Shown here one piece after another: positions 1 to 7,284 of a stretch of DNA of 64,000 nt. Numbering within the stretch: position 1 is the first letter of the stretch; each line of letters begins with the position of its first letter. The notes beneath the pieces are model-generated. The model ran no database searches, was not told the DNA's origin, and saw only the letters and a list, made by a program, of their open reading frames with translations. The stretch covers positions 159,590-223,589 of the forward strand of contig JAEZFK010000053.1 in the NCBI GenBank assembly GCA_023437715.1. Direction: 5' to 3'. Origin of the DNA: Bacillota bacterium. Lineage in GTDB: Bacteria; Bacillota; Clostridia; Lachnospirales; Lachnospiraceae. A program made the position numbers and the translations under genes.

Positions 1-1
1 C

Positions 2-595
2 ATCGGCTCCACGTCAGCCGCTTATGCTGTGGGCCATATCGGCAGGGTGAAAATCGGAAATAAAAGCTTTTCCGCTTTCGGAACAGATTTCCTTACGGTC
101 AACCCGTACCTGGGAACCGATGGGGTGAAGCCCTTTGTGGATGTATGCAAGGAAGAGGACAAGGGCCTCTTTGTTCTTGTGAAGACATCCAACCCCTCCA
201 GCGGAGAATTCCAGGATCAGCTGACAGGCGGAAAGCCTTTGTATGAGCTGGTTGCAGAAAAAGTGGTGGAGTGGGGAGCTGACTCCATGGATGGAAAATA
301 CAGCAATGTAGGAGCTGTCGTAGGGGCTACCTACCCGGAGATGAGCAGGGTTTTACGAAAGCTCATGCCTAACACCTACTTCCTTGTGCCCGGATACGGC
401 GCTCAGGGCGGAACAGCAGAGGATTTGAAGTACTGCTTTAATGAGGATGGCCTGGGAGCCATTGTAAACTCCTCCAGAGGAATTATCGCTGCTTACAAGC
501 TGGATAAATACAAAGCTTTCGGTGCGGAGCATTTCGGCGAAGCCTCCAGGCAGGCGGTGATCGACATGGTGGCCGATATCAACAGCGTACTATAG
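2..595 (+). CDS. pyrF: orotidine 5'-phosphate decarboxylase, C-terminal part (5' end outside window)
   Basis: Cytosolic enzyme that decarboxylates OMP to UMP, the last step of de novo pyrimidine synthesis. The reading frame is open from base 2, so the GTG at 29 is internal and the true start lies upstream of the window. About 197 residues are visible, with segments such as VNPYLGTDGVKPF, LVKTSNPSSGEFQ and VPGYGAQGG followed by NSSRGI near the end. These match the long (about 310-residue) type-2 PyrF subfamily rather than the short 230-residue form. The stop is 9 bases before pyrK, with the Shine-Dalgarno (SD) sequence TAGGAGAAGA in between, so the genes form an operon. Confidence is high for the family. 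Confidence 0.95.
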   Translation: MGSTSAAYAVGHIGRVKIGNKSFSAFGTDFLTVNPYLGTDGVKPFVDVCKEEDKGLFVLVKTSNPSSGEFQDQLTGGKPLYELVAEKVVEWGADSMDGKYSNVGAVVGATYPEMSRVLRKLMPNTYFLVPGYGAQGGTAEDLKYCFNEDGLGAIVNSSRGIIAAYKLDKYKAFGAEHFGEASRQAVIDMVADINSVL

Positions 596-604
596 GAGAA
601 GAAC

Positions 605-1381
605 ATGGCAAAGATACAGGAAATTGCAGCGGTTGCCAGTCAGGAAAGACTGTCAGACGATGTGTTCAGTATGTGGATCGAAACAAAAGAAATTACTGCC
701 CAGGCGACGCCGGGACAGTTTATTTCTGTATATACAAGGGATGGTTCCAAGCTTCTGCCCCGTCCCATCAGCATTTGCGAAAACGATAAGGAAAATGGAC
801 GGCTGCGGATCGTCTACCGTGTCGTCGGCGCAGGGACGGAAGAGTTTTCTTCCTATAAGCCAGGAGATGCTATAGAGATTCTGGGCCCTCTGGGAAACGG
901 TTTTCCTCTTGAAGCAGGAGCAAAAGGCAGAAAGGCCCTTTTGATCGGAGGCGGCATCGGAATTCCTCCCATGCTGGAGCTGGCAAAGCACCTGGAATGC
1001 GAAAAGCAGATGGTCCTCGGCTACCGGGACGTATTGTTTTTAAATGAGGAATTTCTTCCCTACGGGGAGGTCTTTGTTGCAACAGAGGACGGAAGTGCAG
1101 GAACAAAGGGCAATGTGTTAAATGCCATCAAGGACCACGGCCTGAAAGGGGACGTGATTTTTGCCTGCGGTCCAACTCCCATGCTGAGGGCCTTAAAGGC
1201 TTATGCAGCGGAAAACCATCTGGAATGCTATCTTTCTCTGGAAGAGAAGATGGCCTGCGGCATCGGCGCCTGTCTTGCCTGCGTATGCAAGAGCCCGGAC
1301 ATAGACAGCCATTCCATGGTTCACAATAAGCGCATCTGTAAGGACGGACCTGTATTTAAGGCAGAGGAGGTGGAGCTTTGA
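605..1381 (+). CDS. pyrK: dihydroorotate dehydrogenase B, electron transfer subunit
   Basis: Iron-sulfur flavoprotein (258 aa) that passes electrons from dihydroorotate oxidation in PyrD to NAD+. The N-terminal half is a ferredoxin-reductase-like beta barrel with the FAD-binding motif RPISI near residue 56. The middle has the nucleotide-binding glycine loop GGGIGIPPM. The C-terminal cysteine set (ACGIGACLACVC followed by ICKDGPVF) holds the 2Fe-2S cluster. The length is normal for PyrK. The ATG is preceded by AGGAGAAGAAC. Its stop TGA overlaps the pyrD ATG by one base, indicating tight translational coupling, as expected for partners of one heterotetramer. Confidence 0.97.
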   Translation: MAKIQEIAAVASQERLSDDVFSMWIETKEITAQATPGQFISVYTRDGSKLLPRPISICENDKENGRLRIVYRVVGAGTEEFSSYKPGDAIEILGPLGNGFPLEAGAKGRKALLIGGGIGIPPMLELAKHLECEKQMVLGYRDVLFLNEEFLPYGEVFVATEDGSAGTKGNVLNAIKDHGLKGDVIFACGPTPMLRALKAYAAENHLECYLSLEEKMACGIGACLACVCKSPDIDSHSMVHNKRICKDGPVFKAEEVEL

Positions 1382-2283
1382 TGAATCTGAAAGTAAATCT
1401 GGCCGGAGTAGAGCTTAAAAACCCGGTGATGACCGCTTCCGGCACCTTTGGTTCCGGCGAGGAATACAGCGAAATGATCGATTTAAACTGCCTGGGTGCA
1501 GTTGTGACCAAGGGTGTTGCCAATGTGCCTTGGCCCGGAAATCCCACCCCCAGAATCGCGGAAACCTACGGCGGAATGCTCAATGCCATCGGCCTTCAGA
1601 ATCCGGGAATGGAAGTTTTCGTCAAGCGGGATCTGCCGTTTTTAAAGAAATACGATACAAAAGTCATTGTCAATGTATGCGGAAAGACCACAGAGGACTA
1701 TATCCAGGTGGTGGAACGCCTGGCGGATGAGCCGGTGGATATGCTGGAAATCAACATTTCCTGCCCCAATGTAAAAGAGGGAGGGATAGCTTTCGGACAG
1801 GACCCAAAAGCGGTGGAGGCCATTACAAGGGAAGTGAAAAGATATGCAAAGCAGCCGGTCATCATGAAGCTTAGCCCCAATGTGACGGATATTACGGAAA
1901 TGGCAAGGGCGGCGGAAGCAGGAGGCGCGGACGTGCTGTCCCTCATCAACACCCTGACCGGCATGAAAATCGACGTCAACCGCAGGACCTTTGCCCTGGC
2001 CAATAAAACCGGAGGCTTATCCGGCCCTGCCGTAAAGCCCATTGCCGTTCGTATGGTATATCAGACGGCCAATGCGGTAAAGCTGCCCATTATCGGAATG
2101 GGAGGCATCATGAATGCAGAGGATGCCATGGAATTTATTCTGGCCGGAGCTACGGCGGTTTCCGTGGGAACCGTTAATTTCCGGAACCCTTATGCAGCTG
2201 AGGAAGTGGTCCGGGGCCTGGAAGAATACATGAAGAAATATCAGATACAGGACATCAGAGAGCTCATAGGAGCGGTCTGTTAA
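1381..2283 (+). CDS. pyrD: dihydroorotate dehydrogenase B, catalytic subunit
   Basis: FMN-dependent TIM-barrel enzyme (300 aa) oxidising dihydroorotate to orotate. It carries the class 1B signatures NPVMTASGTFG at the N-terminus, INISCPN with the catalytic cysteine at about residue 128, KLSPNVTDI, and the C-terminal phosphate-binding GMGGIMNAEDA. I use the ATG at 1381, which overlaps the pyrK stop and follows GAGGAGGTGGAG, rather than the in-frame TTG three bases earlier. In the undisturbed operon pyrE would start 32 bases downstream, and the first 12 codons of pyrE are still there, but a 5-kb element now separates pyrD from the functional pyrE. Confidence 0.97.
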   Translation: MNLKVNLAGVELKNPVMTASGTFGSGEEYSEMIDLNCLGAVVTKGVANVPWPGNPTPRIAETYGGMLNAIGLQNPGMEVFVKRDLPFLKKYDTKVIVNVCGKTTEDYIQVVERLADEPVDMLEINISCPNVKEGGIAFGQDPKAVEAITREVKRYAKQPVIMKLSPNVTDITEMARAAEAGGADVLSLINTLTGMKIDVNRRTFALANKTGGLSGPAVKPIAVRMVYQTANAVKLPIIGMGGIMNAEDAMEFILAGATAVSVGTVNFRNPYAAEEVVRGLEEYMKKYQIQDIRELIGAVC

Positions 2284-2315
2284 TACGGATCATTTTGAAT
2301 AGAGAGAGCGAAAAA

Positions 2316-2352
2316 ATGGAACAGTATAAGCAGGAATTTATTGAATTTATGG
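2316..2352 (+). repeat. left attachment site (attL-like): first 12 codons of pyrE
   Basis: Thirty-seven bases beginning ATGGAACAGTATAAGCAGG are identical to the first 37 bases of pyrE at 7285-7321. The base before each copy differs (A versus T) and the sequences diverge after the final G. Left of this copy is the ordinary pyrD-pyrE spacer with its original weak ribosome binding site (AGAGAGAGCG). It cannot encode a useful product; the frame runs on only a few codons. Confidence 0.9.
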
Positions 2353-2393
2353 CATGTTCCGGCTTTAGAATCTATTAATCCATTAAAATGCTC

Positions 2394-2410
2394 GGTGTAA
2401 AAATGGTGTA
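2394..2410 (+). repeat. 17-bp repeat GGTGTAAAAATGGTGTA, left copy (candidate integrase arm site)
   Basis: The same 17 bases occur at 7204-7220, near the other end of the element. Each copy contains two GGTGTA hexamers spaced one helical turn (11 bp) apart. Tn916-type integrases bind short direct repeats near both element ends with their N-terminal domain, so these are candidate arm-type sites. At the right end the repeat also encodes the last residues of the integrase remnant (NGVKMV), so a leftover integrase 3' end is an alternative. Confidence 0.5.
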
Positions 2411-2473
2411 CCTCATAGGGAAAAGTTGACATGTTAGGACATTAGCATTTATGCGAAGTTTGTTGAAACGGTT

Positions 2474-2505
2474 AAAAGGCATTGGATTATTCCAGTGCCT
2501 TTTTA
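2474..2505 (+). terminator. repeat-associated terminator hairpin, copy A
   Basis: AGGCATTGGA and TCCAGTGCCT form a 10-bp stem around TTAT, followed by a run of T. Nearly the same hairpin occurs at 4002-4038 and 45638-45670, and copies A and C also share the flank TTTTATAATGTC. It is the only recognisable structure between the left attachment repeat and the gene at 2622; the rest of 2353-2621 holds no gene. Confidence 0.7.
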
Positions 2506-2621
2506 TAATGTCTGGATTGGAACTGCTGAAAACGCAATTTCAATTGAAAATATCATTTTACTTCTATTTATTGGGAATTTCTGGTAAAATATACTTATAA
2601 CATATATATGGGGGTATTGAT

Positions 2622-3308
2622 ATGAGGAAGCTTTTAAAGGCAGTTTTAACAACGGCGGTAATTTTGGTAACAACTTCTATGATCTCATTTGCTGGTGAAT
2701 GGAAGCAAGATGGTACAGGTTGGTGGTATCAGAATGATGATGGCAGTTATCCAGTTTCTTCTTGGAAAGAGATTGATGGTAAGCAATACTATTTTGATGC
2801 AAGTGGCTATATGCTTCATGATACTACTACACCAGATGGTTATAAGGTCGGATCCGATGGCATAAAAATGTCATACATTACCGGAGATGCAACTGGAATT
2901 AATCTTGTTATGTCGCCTGATATCGACCCGGAAACGCCATTTGTAGGATTTATGTATGAGAATAAAACCGATCATGATATGATTATATACGGGAAGGATG
3001 CCCTTTTTGGAGATAACATTTCTAAATATTATAATCGTAGATTGGAGCTTTTTGACCAGGATAGGTTTGAAAAAGAAACTATAATAGCTACTCTGAATTC
3101 TATAACTGTTAAACCAAAAGAAAATAAGATTATACTTTTTCATGTGATAGGTGATGAAACCCGTTATCACAGGGATTCAGCTATATGGTTTGCTATGGAA
3201 ACAGACGGTCAGGCCTATATGTGCAGAGCATCATATAACGATGGAATTGAATTAACCAACATGAATGAGTATGATAGCAATGAATTAAATATTGAGATGT
3301 TCAGATAA
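2622..3308 (+). CDS. secreted protein with choline-binding-type wall repeats
   Basis: A 228-residue protein with an N-terminal signal peptide (residues 1 to about 24, ending MISFAG). Two aromatic-rich wall-binding repeats follow at about residues 25-75 (WKQDGTGWWYQNDDGSYPV, then DGKQYYFDASGYM) and a TTPDGYKVGSDG spacer. This repeat class attaches proteins to the cell wall or its polymers. The C-terminal 140 residues match no family I recognise. The ATG follows GGGGGTATTGAT. The gene is AT-rich and lies in the pyrE-inserted element, so it is probably cargo. The same repeat style, including the TTPDGY-VGSDG tail, recurs in the chromosomal gene at 30947-31945. Confidence 0.75.
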   Translation: MRKLLKAVLTTAVILVTTSMISFAGEWKQDGTGWWYQNDDGSYPVSSWKEIDGKQYYFDASGYMLHDTTTPDGYKVGSDGIKMSYITGDATGINLVMSPDIDPETPFVGFMYENKTDHDMIIYGKDALFGDNISKYYNRRLELFDQDRFEKETIIATLNSITVKPKENKIILFHVIGDETRYHRDSAIWFAMETDGQAYMCRASYNDGIELTNMNEYDSNELNIEMFR

Positions 3309-3438
3309 GAGCAGACTTTTGTACCTGGGTTGGGCAGTTATTAGGGCAAATTAAGGGGCCAGGGTACAAGTATGGAATAGTAATTCCAAAAACCAAATCA
3401 TATATCAATAAAGCCAGACAGCTCTCAGTGTATTTAAG

Positions 3439-3540
3439 ATGGCAATTAAATATACATATATTGTTGATAATGAGCTTGGTGATATCGAAGTAATAACGCC
3501 GAATTCTAAGCTTCAACTAAGGAGTTTTGGGCGTGAATGA
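3439..3540 (+). pseudogene. short decayed coding fragment
   Basis: The region 3309-3574 has no intact gene. A frame open from 3412 gives MAIKYTYIVDNELGDIEVIT and ends in SFGRE at 3540. It lacks an upstream ribosome binding site and is preceded by an in-frame stop, so it looks like the 3' remnant of a larger gene. I do not recognise the family. Confidence 0.3.
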
Positions 3541-3574
3541 TACAGTATAATAAAAATGGAAGGTAAAATTTATT

Positions 3575-3976
3575 ATGATTGAATGTCCAAGTTGTAAAAA
3601 TAATGTATTGCTCAATGATGGAAAATGTCCAATATGCGGCTGCTCTGTATCAAATAGCTATATAGAATCTGTAGAGCGGAAGGAAAATACCGCGAGTAAA
3701 ATGAGTCCGGTAACTATTCTGCATATTTTATGTGCTATTTTTGTGATTGCTTCCTGTATATTCTTTTGGAAAGCATACGATGTGAAGAATAATTACTTTT
3801 ATTCAGAATATTCAGATTCATTTAATAAAAACGCCTATGTTGGTGGTGATGCTTACAATATTATCATTAACGGAACTTATTTTGCGGGATACTCAGTAAT
3901 TGCCTCTTCATGCATTGTATGTGGAATGATCTCATTTAGTACTGGCTTATTGTTGGCTAAGAAGAAAGAAGAATAA
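3575..3976 (+). CDS. small zinc-ribbon membrane protein
   Basis: A 133-residue protein. It begins with a zinc ribbon (CPSCKNN then CPICGC, cysteines at about residues 4, 7, 18 and 21), followed by two hydrophobic segments (about 44-65 and 103-127) and a lysine-rich tail (AKKKEE). The organisation resembles the many clostridial zinc-ribbon membrane proteins of unknown role. The ATG is preceded by GGAAGG. A shortened relative survives downstream of tmRNA at 45329, and both are followed by the same hairpin repeat, which suggests they travel on related elements. No function is assigned. Confidence 0.7.
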   Translation: MIECPSCKNNVLLNDGKCPICGCSVSNSYIESVERKENTASKMSPVTILHILCAIFVIASCIFFWKAYDVKNNYFYSEYSDSFNKNAYVGGDAYNIIINGTYFAGYSVIASSCIVCGMISFSTGLLLAKKKEE

Positions 3977-4001
3977 GGAAATAAGAATATTGCAGTCAGT
4001 T

Positions 4002-4038
4002 AGAAGGCATTGGAGAATAATAATCCAGTGCCTTTTAT
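4002..4038 (+). terminator. repeat-associated terminator hairpin, copy B
   Basis: AAGGCATTGGA and TCCAGTGCCTTTT form a stem around GAATAATAA, 25 bases after the stop of the zinc-ribbon gene. It has the same stem as copies at 2474 and 45638, with a longer loop. Confidence 0.7.
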
Positions 4039-4346
4039 AGTGCTTATAAATCAAATCAGAAAAAGTCTTAGAGGGAAGAGAATTATTGGAGTTGATACAA
4101 GCAGAGAGTTTGCGTTCTATGCTTTATAAAATCATGTATATCAGGAATTGGACTTAGAGAAATAATTCAGTATGAAAGAACCGATTCAATACAAGATGCC
4201 ACCCAATATCGCTGTAATTTTCAGTCGGCGGCATTAAGCATTCTGTGGTTTGCTAATATCCTGGATATGGTTTTGTATGCGATTTTAAATAGTATAAAAC
4301 TGGGAATAAGTTTAATACTATTTAAAAAAGTGTATCTGGAGCAAAG
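4039..4346. other. AT-rich intergenic stretch without a gene
   Basis: No reading frame with a ribosome binding site is seen. The only structure is a 9-bp inverted repeat (AAATAGTAT at 4287-4295 and ATACTATTT at 4315-4323) just upstream of the metallophosphoesterase gene, which could be a regulatory dyad or part of its promoter. Confidence 0.4.
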
Positions 4347-5249
4347 ATGAGAGCAAATAAAAGACTGACTAGGGCATTTAGAAATGCTACAAACATAACA
4401 ATTGATAAAAATTCGAAATATATATTCTTTAGTGATTGTCATAGAGGTGATGACAGTGTTTCTGATATGTTTATCAGAAACCAGAATGTGTTTTTACATG
4501 CTCTGAATTATTATTATAAAGAAGGCTATGTCTATGTAGAGGTAGGCGATGGCGATGAACTATGGGAATATAAGAACTTCAGTGTTATTCGGCTTGCACA
4601 TACCGATGTGTTTACAGTAATGAAAAAGTTTTATGATTCCGGAAAGCTTATTATGTTATATGGGAATCATAATATTTATCTGAAGTCGAAACATTTCGTA
4701 AAAGCTAATTATTATCGATATTATGATGAATACAATCAAAAAACTGAAGATTTGTTTAAGGGATTAGAACCAAAAGAGGCTTTAGTCTTTCATTATAAGA
4801 ACAGCAGACAGAAGATATTTGTTCTTCATGGACATCAAGGAGATTTTATGAATGATCAGCTATGGTTTCTGTCCATGCTGCTGCTTCGCTATTTGTGGAG
4901 GTATCTTCATCTTGTGGGTTTTGATAATCCTACAAGTCCTGCCCGTAATTTATATAAAAGGCACAAAATAGAAAGGATATATGATGAATGGATAGAAAAG
5001 AATAAAACTATGCTGATTTGTGGACATACCCACAGACCAAAATTTCCAAAAGCAGATGATCTCCCATATTTTAATACAGGATGCTGCATCCGAACCCGAG
5101 GGATATCAGGAATTGAGATAATAAATGGTGAAATTTTATTGGTTGACTGGAGAGTAGCAGCCGATGAAAATGGTGGCCTTCAGATCCGTCGTACCGTGGC
5201 CAGAGGACCAGAACCTATTGAAAAGTATGACAGAACACGTAAAAAGTAA
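4347..5249 (+). CDS. calcineurin-like metallophosphoesterase
   Basis: A 300-residue cytosolic protein with the binuclear-metal phosphoesterase motifs in order: FFSDCHRGD (about residues 28-36), VGDGDEL (about 66-72), YGNHN (about 104-108), LHGHQGD (about 157-163) and CGHTHRPKF (about 225-233). The closest general class is the UDP-2,3-diacylglucosamine-hydrolase-like branch. An organism with no obvious lipid A makes that exact substrate unlikely, and the true substrate is open. The start has GGAG nine bases upstream. The gene is AT-rich and alone on its transcript, and I regard it as cargo of the pyrE-inserted element. Confidence 0.85.
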   Translation: MRANKRLTRAFRNATNITIDKNSKYIFFSDCHRGDDSVSDMFIRNQNVFLHALNYYYKEGYVYVEVGDGDELWEYKNFSVIRLAHTDVFTVMKKFYDSGKLIMLYGNHNIYLKSKHFVKANYYRYYDEYNQKTEDLFKGLEPKEALVFHYKNSRQKIFVLHGHQGDFMNDQLWFLSMLLLRYLWRYLHLVGFDNPTSPARNLYKRHKIERIYDEWIEKNKTMLICGHTHRPKFPKADDLPYFNTGCCIRTRGISGIEIINGEILLVDWRVAADENGGLQIRRTVARGPEPIEKYDRTRKK

Positions 5250-5539
5250 TTATCAGTGCTAGAGCGCAACAACAATTAAGCACAAGAAAAGGCAGGAGTT
5301 ACGGAAATTTAAATCGTGAAGTAACGGGACTGTTCTAAAGTTTTATTTTATGGAGAAAAGAAGAAAGGACGAGTCTCCCGAAAGACAGGCACTATGTGAA
5401 ATGGTTAGCAAATACCTGAAAAAAACCGGTTGACAATCCCAAAAACAGTTTTATAGTACAAGCATGGGCAAGAACCACCGGAAAATGGCCTTGCCCATAG
5501 GAAGTGCTTTTCATTTTTGCCCTACAAATTCGAGTGAAA
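5250..5539. other. intergenic stretch with a tiny orphan frame and a hairpin
   Basis: A 27-codon frame (5350-5433, starting MEKRRKDESPERQ) has no recognisable family and may be a remnant. A promoter-like pair, TTGACA at 5430 with TATAGT 17 bases on, is followed by an imperfect hairpin (GGGCAAG with CTTGCCC, 5466-5502). The hairpin lies beyond the 3' end of the minus-strand QueD-like gene and may help terminate it. Confidence 0.35.
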
Positions 5540-6103
5540 TTACTTTTTATATCCGCACTTGGGACACACACCATTTTCATTTAAAGCAATACCACACAAC
5601 GGGCAACGGTCAATGTCGTTTTTAGTCTCAAATTCTTCGGAAGCCGCGTTAACGCCACTGGTAAATGTAATCTTTGCGATATTCAGCTTATCCTTCAGTA
5701 AATCATAAACAATCTTGATCATACCCTCAACAGTCATGGTCTCTTTGGTCACAACCAAACGGCACTCCGGATATGCGGTTGCAAGCTCTGTCTTGAAAGC
5801 GGGCCCTTTCATTTTATTTGTCGGCGCACCGTCCTTAATGCCCTGCTTTTCGTAAACATCGAGGATTGCGGGCAACAGAGGATCGTCTTCCCGCATTATC
5901 AGCGCGTGATCGAAGTTTTTCAGGACTTCCCATGCGGTCTTCTGTATTTCATTGCAAGGGAAAACCATATTGACGCCGGGATTAACAGAATCTTCAACCT
6001 CAATCGTCAGGATGCCGGTGTGACCGTGCAAATACTGTGCTTCGCCTTTAAATCCAAAGAATCTGTGTGCGTACTGCAGGTCTAATGTTGTGATACTTCT
6101 CAT
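5540..6103 (-). CDS. 6-pyruvoyl-tetrahydropterin synthase / QueD-like protein with C-terminal zinc ribbon
   Basis: A 187-residue protein of the PTPS/QueD T-fold family, which acts on dihydroneopterin triphosphate in queuosine or pterin pathways. Metal ligands are visible as AHRF (His13) and LHGHT (His26, His28), and the family's KET-type segment appears as VTKETMTVEG. The catalytic cysteine that QueD carries just before the HGH motif is absent here (the segment reads FKGEAQYLHGHT). About 25 C-terminal residues form an added zinc ribbon (CPLCG then CPKCG). The ATG follows AAGGAGAACATGT. It is co-directional with and 86 bp downstream of a Fur-family regulator. Some QueD paralogues elsewhere are zinc-stress (Zur) genes, so a metal-responsive role is plausible but inferred. 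Confidence 0.8.
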   Translation of the reverse strand: MRSITTLDLQYAHRFFGFKGEAQYLHGHTGILTIEVEDSVNPGVNMVFPCNEIQKTAWEVLKNFDHALIMREDDPLLPAILDVYEKQGIKDGAPTNKMKGPAFKTELATAYPECRLVVTKETMTVEGMIKIVYDLLKDKLNIAKITFTSGVNAASEEFETKNDIDRCPLCGIALNENGVCPKCGYKK

Positions 6104-6189
6104 ACATGTTCTCCTTATATATGTTATTTACGGGGTGTTTCTATGCTCCCGCATGCGCACTAAATAATACTTTGACCAGATATCTGTAG

Positions 6190-6582
6190 CTATGCCTGAG
6201 GATCATTTTTGCATTCAGGACAGATACCCTTGAAAACGATATCGTGCCCGGTAAATACGAACCCATGGGTATCCTTGATAGACTTCTCCATATCCGTCAT
6301 ATATTCCATGTCCACATCAAAAACACGACCGCACTTTACACATCTTACGTGATAATGATTGTCGCAAAGATGGTCGAAACGGTCCGCCCCGCCGGGAATC
6401 TCCCTTTTTCGAATATCGCCCGTTTCGCAAAGCCGCTGCAGGTTCCGATACACTGTTCCTCTGCTTATATTGGGGTGTTCCTTAACAAGCTCATCGTAAA
6501 TCTGGTCTGCAGTCGCGTGACACTTTAACTTATTTACAGCCTCAAGAACTAAGGCGCATTGAATTGTATTACGTCTAATCAT
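6190..6582 (-). CDS. Fur-family metal/peroxide regulator (PerR- or Zur-like)
   Basis: A 130-residue repressor. The N-terminal winged helix (about residues 1-75) includes the recognition segment ISRGTVYRNLQRL. The C-terminal metal-binding and dimerisation domain has CDNHYHVRCVKCGRVFDVD. Two CxxC pairs, CVKCG and CPECK, form the structural zinc site. The HxH motif is typical of the regulatory site, but the sequence alone does not separate PerR (iron/peroxide) from Zur. The gene lies just upstream of the QueD-like gene on the same strand, and a palindrome sits in its own promoter region at 6612-6634, suggesting autoregulation and control of the pair. Confidence 0.9.
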   Translation of the reverse strand: MIRRNTIQCALVLEAVNKLKCHATADQIYDELVKEHPNISRGTVYRNLQRLCETGDIRKREIPGGADRFDHLCDNHYHVRCVKCGRVFDVDMEYMTDMEKSIKDTHGFVFTGHDIVFKGICPECKNDPQA

Positions 6583-6611
6583 AAAATCAACCTCATAACA
6601 GTATTTATTTC

Positions 6612-6634
6612 TTATTAGGATTATATACTAATAA
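6612..6634. promoter_or_regulatory. candidate Fur-family operator upstream of the regulator gene
   Basis: TTATTAG and CTAATAA form a perfect 7-bp inverted repeat separated by 9 bases, 30 bases upstream of the Fur-family start codon in an AT-rich promoter region. AT-rich dyads of this kind are typical of Fur/PerR/Zur boxes. Direct binding is inferred. Confidence 0.5.
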
Positions 6635-6693
6635 AAACAACGTGTCAAGCTTTTTAAATAAGAAATCTTTGTATTACCAGATAAACCAATCAG

Positions 6694-6742
6694 ATTCCGG
6701 TCAAGGGGAAAAATTTAAGGCCAAGTCATTAGACCGGCTTTT
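6694..6742 (+). terminator. possible terminator before the excisionase-like gene
   Basis: CCGGTC and GACCGG (6695-6700 and 6730-6736) can pair across about 30 bases and are followed by CTTTTTT. The stem is short, so this is tentative. Confidence 0.35.
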
Positions 6743-6818
6743 TTGCATGTGAAAATATAAAAATTAAGAAAGCAGGAGATAAACTTATAAGTACAGAAAC
6801 ATCAGCAATGAATTGAGC

Positions 6819-6980
6819 ATGTTGGATCTACAGTGTTTTTGCGACTATTTGTCTATAAAGCCAACAAAAACAAGAGAACTGCTGCATGATCCCGGAAATG
6901 GCTTCACAGTTAAAATCGGTAAGAGATTGTATGTCCACAAGAGCAAATTGGATAAATGGTTATTAAATCAAATTATATAA
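6819..6980 (+). CDS. excisionase-like small DNA-binding protein
   Basis: A frame open from 6783 ends with a 53-residue stretch from the ATG at 6819: MLDLQCFCDYLSIKPTKTRE, then a segment including KIGKRLYVHKSKLDKW. This matches the helix-turn-helix excisionase pattern of Tn916-type elements (a helix with TKTRELL, then a GKRLYVHKSKLDKWL wing/helix). No strong ribosome binding site precedes 6819. A good AGGAGA lies 40 bases upstream in another phase, so the 5' end may be damaged by a frameshift. It sits directly upstream of the integrase remnant, as expected for an xis-int pair. Excisionases bend element ends and favour excision. Confidence 0.6.
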   Translation: MLDLQCFCDYLSIKPTKTRELLHDPGNGFTVKIGKRLYVHKSKLDKWLLNQII

Positions 6981-6990
6981 TGATTGTTGA

Positions 6991-7019
6991 TTGAAAATAC
7001 ATATTGATTATGGTAAAAT
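6991..7019 (+). promoter_or_regulatory. candidate promoter for the integrase remnant and pyrE
   Basis: TTGAAA at 6991-6996 and TAAAAT at 7014-7019 are spaced 17 bases apart, a good housekeeping promoter. With the pyr operon interrupted by 5 kb containing opposite-strand genes, this is the best visible promoter to drive pyrE. Confidence 0.5.
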
Positions 7020-7079
7020 TAGGGACGGATGTTCTGACATAAATTCTTTCCCCGGATTTTACGCAGGAAGGAGGATATA

Positions 7080-7221
7080 TTGGGTAAATCACTTAAAGGG
7101 AAAGAACTTGGCAAAGGCATTTCTCAAAGAAAGAACGGTCTTTATCAGGCAAGGATCCCAAAAGCTACATTCTGAACAGTATGAAGATGAAAAACAAACC
7201 AATGGTGTAAAAATGGTGTAG
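7080..7221 (+). pseudogene. tyrosine integrase remnant (N-terminus plus C-terminus, core deleted)
   Basis: A TTG start at 7080 with a strong AAGGAGGATATA site reads MGKSLKGKELGKGISQRKNG, then LYQARIPKAT, and stops at 7175. This is the arm-binding N-terminal domain of Tn916-like integrases, normally about 380-400 residues. From 7168 a different frame reads HSEQYEDEKQTNGVKMV and stops at 7221, which looks like the extreme C-terminus. The catalytic core with its R-H-R-Y residues, about 1.1 kb, is missing and the two pieces are out of frame. The gene is therefore dead by internal deletion. Its position beside the right attachment repeat supports the element boundary. Confidence 0.75.
7204..7220 (+). 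repeat. 17-bp repeat GGTGTAAAAATGGTGTA, right copy (candidate integrase arm site)
   Basis: Identical to the left copy at 2394-2410 and in the same orientation. It lies 64 bases before the right attachment repeat, against 41 bases after the left one. It overlaps the last codons of the integrase remnant. Confidence 0.5.
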
Positions 7222-7284
7222 TAGAGCAAATTCAATATAGATAGAAACGCTGGAAAGCGCATAAAATAAGGAGAAAATGGCATT

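Noticed and set aside
2316..2352. A short second pyrE gene after pyrD
   Set aside because: Only the first 12 codons match; the frame diverges at once and has no product. It is the left attachment repeat.
6991..7221. A 76-codon gene in this frame
   Set aside because: It mixes a non-coding leader, the wrong phase of the integrase N-terminus and the integrase C-terminal remnant; the real ribosome binding site points to TTG at 7080 in another frame.
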